Assembly: GCA_020091685.1 (NCBI GenBank)
Contig: CM034607.1
Coordinates: 20,017,221-20,081,220, forward strand
Direction of reading: 5' to 3'
Length of the DNA: 64,000 nucleotides
Source: Lutjanus erythropterus
Lineage: Eukaryota; Chordata; Actinopteri; Lutjaniformes; Lutjanidae
Translations under genes and position numbers: made by a program
The notes under the pieces: model-generated
Databases searched by the model: none
What the model saw: the letters and a program-made list of their open reading frames with translations, nothing else
What the model was told of the DNA's origin: nothing
Shown: piece by piece, positions 46,751 to 64,000 of the stretch
Layout of the letters: each line of letters opens with the position of its first letter
How positions within the stretch are numbered: position 1 is the stretch's first letter

Positions 46751-49185
46751 AGTGCTAACACTAACAATCACAAATACTACATTTAAACCCCTGTTAGCTA
46801 TGACATTTGTCCTACATTGAGTTGGCTTAGTGCTGAAATTGAGCAGATAATGGCTCCCTCTAGTGTACAATATCCTGCATGACATCCTCACCACCCACAG
46901 TTAGTTGGTCTTAAAATCATTTCCCTTCTCTGGTAGTCTGATAATTTTGTTCTGGTGTCCACTCATCTATGTTACACAAATAAAGCCAGGGGAAATAGAG
47001 GACACAGATAGAGTCACTGTAAAGGACAGTTATAAAGATCCTTCCAGATATTCCAAATGAGGAATTTTAAGCTTAAATCTCAAAAGGAAATTAAATTTGG
47101 GTTAAAAATCTGTGTTACACAGTGAACAGCTGATGACTACAGTGGTAATTTAAGTGCAAGAGAACAAATCTTTGTTTTTGAAATCCAGGAAGAATCCCTA
47201 AACCTATAAATTCTGTGCTTTCCTCACTTCATTTTGCAGTATAGTAAATAAATAATAAGTGTCTTAACCATGACATGACATCTGTCATGAATGTGAGTTT
47301 GTCTGTTGTCATCAAGTGTCCTATGATCATTTCTGTAATTTTTGATGCAAAGTTGTCTTTGTTTGTGAAATGACTTAATGGACTGAATGACACTTGACAG
47401 TCCTTCATGTTCAGATCAGGTGTCATGTCATGGTTATGACAGTCTCATGTCAGTCATGGGACAGGGTCACACATGCAGGGGTGTGGCCATCACCTGCCGA
47501 GGCAAACACACACACATCTTTGTTATTGGTAAGGTTGTGACTTTCCTATCTGAAGTTCACCAAAGTTGAACTTCATGCACACATCAGCACGTCATTTTTG
47601 ACATTTTGGCCCAAAACGTGTGTCCTTAGATTAGAACGATCACAGCAGACATGAAAACATGAGGTGGTTTATATATTTGATGGAATAGAATAGTTCCACT
47701 GTAGCTGGGAACCACACAAATCTGCTGAGCTCATGTTTTCATGTGCAAATTAGTCTGGCATTGCCAGGCTGGTCCCACTAGGTAACCACTAACACAATGT
47801 TAACAACTCCTCTGACAGAATAAAATTGTGTTTTTACATCATTACCTCTGCCAGCAAAGGTGTGTGGGAAAGGAACAGTCTTAAGTCCAGTCTAGCTGTC
47901 TTAAATAGATAACAGTTTTGTTCTGCATTGTCTGAAAACCTCTAAACTAAACAAATAGATGACATCTTGTTCAGAAAGAGGAATCACACTGATCATTCTC
48001 TGATCATTTGGGTTTATTAGCACAGTTTTCTGTTGTCTTTGCAATAACAATAAAACTGGGTAAGTGCTATTCTTTCATACTATATATACTGTATATTAGA
48101 ATTAGATTTTTTATTTAACAGTGTTTAATGTAATGTTTTCCCTGAAGTTCATTGCTTAAACTGTAAGAGAGCAACTCTGTAATGCAGTGTAGGCCACAAA
48201 TCTTAAGGCGCCATTGATCTAAAATATCAGGCACAGTGGAGTCAGTGAGGAAGACTTAGATGTGATGTGTTTTACATGCACAGCAGGGTAAATCAAGTAC
48301 GTCTCAAATATGTCAGATCTTTGGAATACATAAATCCGGAGGTCTTCATGTTCGTCTGGCTCAGTGTAATCTTTACGACACACACACAAAATACATGCAC
48401 GCAGACACTAAGGAGACATACACTGTGATGATTTGCACACCTCGGGGAAAATTCACAGAATGATCAACACCACTGAGGAAATTAGCAGAAGGTCCTGCAT
48501 GCAATTTATTGCGATATGATTTCTCCAGTGACAGTTAAAGGGTGACGTCTCTGAATCTTGCATATTGATTTGCACATTCATTCCAACATACAGTTCAGCA
48601 GTTTCCCCAAAAGATGGAAGAACGAATATCAGCCTCCTCCTGCTGAGTGTGTTTACATGCGATGTGTTCACTGACATTCTTGTTTATGCTGTTAATCTAG
48701 AAAGGTCCCGACTATTGTAAAATACATAAGTTAAAAGAGTATTTTTAAAGACCGGATCTGAAGTAGGCATGTTTCAGTAGTCTCTCGTTCTTGTTTCCCA
48801 AAAATGAGAAGAATTTATCCACACTGAACTTTTCTACGTGTCCCTTCAGTAATGAAGTCTGCGATATTCAAAAGCATATTATGGTGTGTGTATAAGCAAT
48901 GTAAACGCACTCGCTGCAGGATTAAGTTGATTAGAGTGCCGTGATTCATCTGGAAGGATGTAAAGTCAGACTTTGAGTTAATTTAAATCACAACCTGCAG
49001 TAGACAAACAGCTTTCTGACAGCAGATATCCTGAGAGAAACAGGTTGGGTGATCATGTAGAAGTGTCTGCGTCCTGTATGTGTTTACACCGCCGTCCTCG
49101 TATTGCACTTTTAAACTTTGCATAATACACCTACAATGCATATCATGCAACCTGTGTGTATGTGTGCGGACATGTGCACGTCATA
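46751..49185. other. Tail-to-tail spacer: gmpr 3' UTR and intergenic DNA
   Basis: No gene is present. It holds the inverted-repeat element at 47254-47450. On the minus strand, AATAAA hexamers at 48505-48510, 48110-48115 and 48013-48018 are possible gmpr poly(A) signals, so the gmpr 3' UTR probably covers some 0.7-1.2 kb below the stop codon. The exact end cannot be fixed. Confidence 0.5.
47254..47450. mobile_element. Small inverted-repeat element (MITE-like)
   Basis: Left arm TAAGTGTCTTAACCATGACA then TGACATCTGTCATGAATG; the reverse complement of the right arm has GACTGTCATAACCATGACAT then GACACCTGATCTGAACATG. About 40 bp of imperfect stem separated by about 110 bp. Non-coding. Confidence 0.55.
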
Positions 49186-57574
<8,389 letters not shown>

Positions 57575-57714
57575 TTTGGATGCCCAGAAGACTGATGACC
57601 AGGATGAGGATGATGAGTATGCGGAGGAGAATCCCCTGAGGAAGGCTGCTGCAGCAGTGGTGGTCACTGGTCCCAAGCCCCAACCACCAAACCCGAACCT
57701 CCAGGCGGCCAGCG

Positions 57715-57722
57715 TATTTATA
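57715..57722 (-). promoter_or_regulatory. TATA-like element of gmpr
   Basis: Read on the minus strand: TATAAATA in GCTATAAATACGC, 141 bases upstream of the ATG, predicting a start of transcription near 57685-57690 and a leader of about 110 bases. GC-rich sequence follows it. CTATAAATA also resembles an A/T-rich MEF2 core. No transcript evidence. Confidence 0.5.
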
Positions 57723-60700
57723 GCAGAAGGGGGCCCAGCCCAGCCCCGGCCCCCATGGCTTTATTTGGGCCTGGACTCCCTCTCTCTCTCTGTCTCTCTG
57801 TCCCCCTGGCTCCTTGTCTCCCTCCTCTCCTCCAGCGTTCCCTCTCTCCCCCCTCTTCTTCAGCAGAGTGGCAGCAGCAGCAGTGGCCAAGCTGGCAGGC
57901 ACGCCTGCCTGACGCATACACACACACACATCTACACACACACTCTAACACACAGACATGGCAGCACTGCAGTGGGTTGTGTGCTGCAGTGCGAAAGAGC
58001 ACACCTGCTGTCCACTCGGGGGATTGCTCCCTCCGCTACTGGCAGACAGCACAGAGAGAGGGGGGACAGACAGAGTGAGGAGGAGAGATGTGGAGACACA
58101 GAGGGAGACAGATTAAAGTGCACTGACAAGCACACTAAAATAGAGAAGTAATTTATTAGTCATAGTGTGCAATAGGGAGCAAAATGCTTTGTTGTTTTGC
58201 TACATGTGTTTTTATATTTATCTTTCCTTGATCTTTAAATTGTTAATGCATCCTTTGATCTGTATTTTGCTCTGCTTTAGTATTGTGTCATATCTGCAGA
58301 CCAAAGAAGAGAAAAAGACTGAAACTTTAGTCTGTGGCATCGAGGTTTAACATTTTGATGCACCAACAGCTCTGATTCTTTCTGTCATATGATCAGTAAT
58401 ATCCTTGCCTTACTTATTAGTTGGCATCAAAAGTAATAAGTTACATTATTTGTTACTTTGCTATATTAGCTTTGTGCCTTGTTGGTGGCCTTGTCACTTT
58501 CCAGTGTTGAACTGTTAAGCCAATGAACATCGGGGAAGCTTTTGTTGTTAGCTGTGAGTCCATATCTGCATATTCACTTTCAAGGAGCTAAACAAACTCA
58601 AAGTAATGACAGTACTTCCACCTGTAGAAAGTATGCCTCTATCCTTCACTCAGTTTTTTGGCTAGCAGCTGACATGACCTGCCCTGACCTGCTGCACATA
58701 CGTGTCATTAAAAGTTAGCCTAGCTACATCAAAAAGAGTTACTTGAATTAGTAAATGTAATATGATTACTGTTACAGTCCACCTTCACTTAGAAATGTGT
58801 TCTTCTTATTGTTATTTCACTTGGATGTTTGAGCCTCACTGTGCAGAGTTTGACATTAGAAGGTTTAGTTTAAACACTCATCTCCTGAAGAGGAAAAGAT
58901 TCTCTGCAAAATTTTGCAAGCAATTTTTTTCAAATAACTGACTCATCACTTAGCCCGTTTGCTGATGCATGGAGGACTGATTAGCACTGCCTCATCAACA
59001 GAAAAAAACAGTCATTACAGCATTACTTCCAGTTGGGAAGCAGTGTGACAAAAATATTTGCTGAATTTGTTATTGGATAGACTCGCATACCCTACCTTTA
59101 AATCTCATTTTCATATAGGTCTTAAAACATGCCTGAGTGGGATATTTATATAAGACATGAATACAAATGACTAATTATGACTTATAATATAGTCCTGAAA
59201 AGTCATTCTGAACACATAATTGCATGTTAGCAGGAAAGCAATTGCTGTGCAGCCACACCCGAGAAGACTTAATAAATCTTATCAGTGGTGGTAATGAGCA
59301 GCTTTAAAGCTAGAATAAATAGGACTCATCAGTTGCTGTTTGTAAATGCACCAGATAGATAGTTCAATGATGAGTCTCATTTGAATGTCAAATACCAACC
59401 ATTTGGTTGGTAAAGCATCCCGAGCACAGCAAAATAATGACTACTACGACTACTACTACTACTACAACTACAAAGGTGCAGGCTGAGGGCAGGGTCTCTG
59501 TGGATGCCACACACTTCTGTTGAGTTGAGGGTGATGATTGAGAGGAATTGTTTTTATGAGTCTGTGCATTGGGGAAACTCTAATTTGCCTTTAAGTCAGT
59601 GCTTAAAGTAGTACTTAGTAATTACTTTTGTTCAAACTAATTCCAATAAAGTAGGTCAAGTTGACATTATGTTTTATCTTTTTCATAACAGATGCCTGCA
59701 TCAAAGAAAAGCCCCATAGTGTTGTACACGTGCATCAATTTCTCAGCATTTATTGTTTATTGTTAGTACAAAGTGAGGCCAGTAGATGTCAGCATAGTTG
59801 AAGAAAATAGCCGCTAAATAAAGAGCAAAATGAGTGCCAGGGTCAAAGTGTTTCCTGGCAACAGGAGGTGCCTTTATGATATTTATGTCTTTTTGTCACT
59901 GCCTTTACGGTGCTGGTACATTGTGTCTAACTGAGGTTTCTTTGTAGTCAGTCCATGGAGGAAGCAGTAACTCTTAAAAGCATGAACATTATGAACTTTT
60001 TCCACACACTCTCATTTCCCGCACTGCAAGCTTGTAACAATATTCATGAGAACATGTCAGTGTAAACTCTGCATTTCAACAGTAATAAAGGAATCAAGTA
60101 TGGTGAAAGTTTAATTTGATTAAATTAAATTTGTAGCACAGAGCTGAAACAGTGGATGGAAATGAAAGACACATTCTGACAGTAATACACTGTATTTGTT
60201 TTTGATGCACTCTAGTCTTTTTAAAAAAAAAATCAAAATATTACTATAATTGTGATTGGCACTGGATCCACGGGTATCTAACCATAGTCCTTATGTAACT
60301 GACGAGACACGACTAATCTATAGCTATGAGGTAAATCAGCAGTCGCTATAAACCCACTGCTCTTTAACCCTTTGTGCACGTCACACTGAACTGCACTGAT
60401 AAGAAGGTGCTGAATAAGGTCGGCCTTTTTAATGCCTTTCAGGGCAGTTCAACTGATAAGAAAAGAACAGTCTGCCTTTAACTCTGTGTACTCCGTGTGT
60501 CAGCCTGCCGTGGCCACAGCTGGAGTCTCAGGTGTTCGTCTGAGCTACAGGCTGAGGTGTGGAAGTAGGTGAAAGTGCAACAAATAGCTGTCTCTATATG
60601 TCCATGCTGGTTTTACTGCTTGTAAGGCATGAGGCACTCTCACTGTATGAACTTGTACGCTACCTGTAATGTTTAACTTGATGTCCAGATTTGTCCTATA

Positions 60701-60734
60701 TAGAAGTCTGAGGTCCCAGAAGTCAGTTTCTCCA
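57723..60734. other. Upstream flank of gmpr, no gene seen
   Basis: CT-rich and CA-repeat sequence (57775-57960) lies directly upstream of the gmpr promoter and explains the long low-complexity open frames there, including one that is antisense to gmpr exon 1. The rest is AT-rich, with an (ACT)n-like run at about 59443-59464. Confidence 0.5.
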
Positions 60735-61050
60735 CCCCTTTTTGTCCAGACTGAAATATTTCAACAAATATCGAATCCATTGTAATTAATTTTTTCCCAG
60801 ATGATGAATCTCAATGAATCCCCTTCATTAGTATCACTAGTAACAGTACTGTATCAGTACAAGTATCAGCGTGCTAGCAGCGTAAACTAACATGATGAAC
60901 ATGGTAAACACATTATATCTACTAAACATCAGCACGTTAGCATGGCCATTTTCAGCATGTTGGAAGGCTAACGTTAACATTTAGATCAAAGCAGCTACAG
61001 TCTAATGGAGCTATAGCATGACTGCAGACTCTTAGTCACAGGCAGTGCTC
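60735..61050. repeat. Degraded copy of an abundant fish repeat
   Basis: GTCCAGACTGAAATATTTCA (about 60745), AACATGGTAAACACATTATA, CTACTAAACATCAGCACGTT and GAGCTATAGCATGACTGCAG follow in the order of a well-known percomorph dispersed repeat. Ends and class are not resolved. Confidence 0.55.
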
Positions 61051-61229
61051 TTAGTCTTATTCATATGCACATGTTTTTACAGCGTTTATATGACATGACC
61101 GTGTTCATTACCCATCCATTACGCAGGTTTATAGGCCTATAAAAAACGTGTAAACATACCTTTTTACTCACACTGGCACTGAAGATGTTTTTTGTTGGTT
61201 TTATTTTCTCAGGTGTGCACTTGCACCAG

Positions 61230-61420
61230 TGGGGGAAGAAGTATTCAGACCTTTTACTTTTAGTAAAAGCAGCAATACCTCAAGGTAAAATTACTTCACA
61301 AGTCATAAATCATATTTCAGTAGAAGTATTGAAATAGCTTATCAGCATCAGAATGTATTTAAACTATCAAAGTATAAGTACTGATTAGTCAACAGGATGA
61401 CCCCTGTGTAACATTATAAT
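61230..61420. repeat. Dispersed repeat of the GTGGGGGAAGTATTCAGACC type
   Basis: Starts CAGTGGGGGAAGAAGTATTC and AGACCTTTTACTTTTAGTAA, with ATTTAAACTATCAAAGTATA further on, matching from memory a very common fish repeat. The right end is unclear. Confidence 0.5.
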
Positions 61421-61559
61421 ATGACATTATTGTTCTTATTACATGACTTTGTTAAATACTCAATTCTGATTGGTCAGTTGCATGATGGCAATGATGATGA
61501 TTTACACTTAATTTTTAAAAACATTTTTCATGTCTACACAGAATGTAAGACCTTTGCAG

Positions 61560-62132
61560 TAGGGATGCACCGATACCACTTTTTTTCAGACCGAGTACAA
61601 GTACAAGTACTTACATTTGGGTACACGCTGATACCGAGTACTGATACAAGTACTTAATAATGCCATTAAAGTTCTTACAATAACTTTTAAAACATGTTTT
61701 ATTTTCATTAGATGGTCACTTTCTTAATGTAACAAATCACTGTTGCTGTTTCGTGCCATGGTAACCATGGTTACTGTACACATTACATTTTTAGGTTATT
61801 TCTAGTAATTAGCTTTACTGATTTTGTGTTCCTTATTAAGCTGTGTAGTTTACTGCGTATATTTCAGTATAATAATTTCAGAACATTATTATGGACTTGC
61901 AGAATTAAGTTTACTGTTATAAATGGTGTTATTTATGATAATTATTTCATTATCATTTAAAGCATTTTAACTTATGACGGTTCTTTAGATGTTTACTTGT
62001 ATCGAGCGGCTACTTTTTGTGATGTGGTATCGGGTGTTGGGTATTGGAGTAGTTTTATGAATATGAGTACAAGTACGAGAGGACAGTATTGGACCGATAC
62101 CTGATACTGGTATCTGTATCAGTGCATCCCTA
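61560..62132. mobile_element. hAT-like non-autonomous element with perfect 8-bp target duplication
   Basis: Runs from TAGGGATGCACCGATACC to CTGTATCAGTGCATCCCTA, short imperfect terminal inverted repeats. CTTTGCAG flanks it exactly on both sides (61552-61559 and 62133-62140), the 8-bp duplication diagnostic of hAT transposition. At 573 bp and non-coding, it is an internally deleted relative of the 1005-bp copy at 50904-51908. Confidence 0.85.
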
Positions 62133-62140
62133 CTTTGCAG

Positions 62141-63049
62141 TCTGTTTTAGCGTCAGACTTCACTGTAACATTGTGAAGTGGACGTGCTAATGACAACATA
62201 AATTCTCTGCATGGAGAACATTGTGTAGCTGCCACTGACATGTTGTTGACACTCATCTAATACTTCCTGTAGAACACACAGAGACTAGACCACACTGTCT
62301 TGCCCTGTATTCAGTTACCAGCTGACGATGCGATGCAGAGGTGGGCTGATGTTTGCCTTGAGGAAACGAATCTCAAACACATTCAGAGACGCTGCGTTTC
62401 CCCTGGCAGTGTGTCACTGGGCTAAGCAGATGTGAAAACCATATGGAGGTGGGTGGGTGAAAGTGAAGTGAGAATCTTTGATGTTCTTTTCCTGGCATGA
62501 GTTGAAATGATGAGAACTTAAAAATTCTATTTGTTTTCTATGCGAGGCGCTCAGGTAATGATGAAGAGGAATCTTTTCCGTCAGGGAATATGCACAGCTT
62601 TATGTTGTGAGGTTTGAAGTGATGAACTAGAATCTGAAGCCAGGAGACGACGTCGAGCTAAATGTGCAGCCCTTCTTCTTTCTCTGTAGGCTGTGGTTTC
62701 TGCGTGGATTGCATGTAGTGTAAAAATAACAATAACAAGCTCAAACTCCAGAGAAGTGGGTTAAATGTCATTCTGGGTTAACTAGCAAGCTTGGCATGTC
62801 TGTAGAGACACTGTGACATGCAGTAGAATGGAGCAGACTCGCTTCTGTCTATTCTCTTATGCTTTGTGCCTCATAAGTAGTGTTAACTTTTCTACTGAGA
62901 TAAAGATTATATCATTGACCCTTCCTAAGTCCCGCCCCACCCTGACTTTCTCCTGTCCTGTTAGCCTACTTTGAAAGAATTTTGTAGATCATTAGAAGAT
63001 GTTACTGAGGGACCTGTAACCATGACATACTGTGGCCTATATCAACGTA
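62141..63049. other. Non-coding stretch, nothing recognised
   Basis: No gene, repeat family or structural signal could be assigned. Confidence 0.5.
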
Positions 63050-63601
63050 ATCACATCTTAAGTTAGCTAATGTTAGCAAAATGCTAGCTAACTAGCTAGC
63101 TAACGATTGTTGTAGAATAGCTAGCTATTAAGCTAATGGTAAGAGTGAATCTATGGAGGTGTCCGTCTCCTCTTGAATTTGGACTGGTTTTCACTGAGAA
63201 ATAATAATGAGGTGCAGTTTGCCTTTTCTCAAACACTTGGCACTTGGCTAGTTGTATTCAAATCCAAAAATATATTTGAAATTCAAAACCAGTGTATCTA
63301 CCCAAAAGTCATCTACCCGTTACTCAAGATAATCCACAGATCTAGTCTGTTCATCATCAAAACCCATCCAGTTTTCTTCTTCTTCACACTCCAAGTTAGG
63401 GCTAGCATCCAATACTTCCAAACAAAACCTCTAGACTTCAGTAGTCCGTAACACTAACTTTTTGCTAACATTAGCTATCAGGTGTAACTAGCAAGCTGAT
63501 GATTGATAGATTAGCTAGCATTTTTGCTAGAGAATAAAATGCTAGCTAAACAGCTAGCTAATTAGATAGTGTTTTGCTAACAGCTAACTTAAGATGTAAC
63601 T
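63050..63601. repeat. GCTAGCTAA-rich inverted repeat
   Basis: The left arm (ACATCTTAAGTTAGCTAATG, then TTAGCAAAATGCTAGCTAAC and TAGCTAGCTAACG) is mirrored by the right arm, whose reverse complement reads ACATCTTAAGTTAGCTGTTA, GCAAAACACTATCTAATTAG, CTAGC. About 50 bp of imperfect stem with a loop of about 430 bp. Both arms are dense in the 4- to 8-bp palindrome GCTAGC. MITE-like. Confidence 0.55.
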
Positions 63602-64000
63602 TTTACAGGTACCCCAGCAACTTTTTTTAATCATCTTTTAACCATCTTAAGAATTAGTTTTTCTTTTCAAGATAGACAACTCTAGCCCAAGTTGACTGAG
63701 GTTCTAAAAGGGACATTACATGATTATCCTAATTTGTAAGTGTGTCATTTAAGTTATAAGCAAGCTCGTAACCTTTGACCATCATGCAGTCAGTGCTGGT
63801 CAAGGCACAAACTCTTTCTTCACATCTTTTGCATCAGTCGCTTCTGTCTGAGTTGATAGAAATGAAATTTTAAGGTTCACCGAGTCCTAAATTGAACTCT
63901 AATTCTTTGTCATTGGGCTCTGGCATGTGAAGTAAACACAGGCTAGGTATCCAAGTCAGTCATCACTGTAGCAGATGTTTCCGTGACATTCGCTCTCAGC
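63602..64000. other. Non-coding end of window
   Basis: Nothing assignable. Confidence 0.5.

Noticed and set aside
57575..57676. In-frame N-terminal extension of gmpr
   Set aside because: No ATG occurs in the extended frame and GMP reductases begin at the MPRVDVDLK position.

Overview
The window is vertebrate nuclear DNA, almost certainly from a ray-finned fish and probably a percomorph. The evidence is two multi-exon genes with GT-AG introns, very dense (CA)n/(TG)n and (TC)n microsatellites, and many degraded interspersed repeats of kinds common in teleost genomes: hAT-like elements with 8-bp target duplications, TTAA-flanked elements, a Tc1-like remnant, a tRNA-derived SINE and foldback MITEs.

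Only two protein-coding genes can be supported. The first is ataxin-1 (atxn1, plus strand). A 5' UTR exon starts at 30734, a large coding exon covers 31238-33100 and the final coding exon covers 39308-39895. Together they encode 816 residues with a complete AXH domain and the C-terminal RKRRWSAP motif. A 3' UTR of about 6.8 kb probably ends at the AATAAA at 46724. The 30 kb before the coding exon is read as upstream/intronic DNA of atxn1. It holds one plausible non-coding 5' exon ending at 20808 and no other convincing gene.

The second gene is GMP reductase (gmpr, minus strand). Its nine coding exons run from 57574 down to 49186, every splice junction is readable, and the 345-residue product keeps the catalytic Cys186, Thr188 and Glu289. 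A TATA-like element lies about 140 bp upstream of the ATG. The two genes are tail to tail with about 2.4 kb between the atxn1 poly(A) signal and the gmpr stop codon. This matches, from general knowledge, the convergent ATXN1-GMPR pair on human chromosome 6p22.3.

Layout: 1-20660 repeat-rich non-coding DNA; 20668-20808 candidate atxn1 5' exon; 20809-30733 intron-like DNA with SINE and MITEs; 30734-33100 atxn1 5' UTR and main coding exon; 33101-39307 atxn1 intron, largely transposon-derived; 39308-46750 last exon and long 3' UTR; 46750-49185 intergenic/gmpr 3' end; 49186-57574 gmpr; 57575-64000 gmpr promoter and repeat-rich upstream DNA.

The two genes have unrelated biochemistry (a transcriptional co-repressor and a purine interconversion enzyme) and no functional cooperation is implied. 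The points most worth checking are the miR-101 and miR-19 site clusters in the atxn1 3' UTR, the uORFs in its leader, and a pair of related hAT-like elements, one short with a perfect target duplication and one long inside gmpr. No new system of genes was found.
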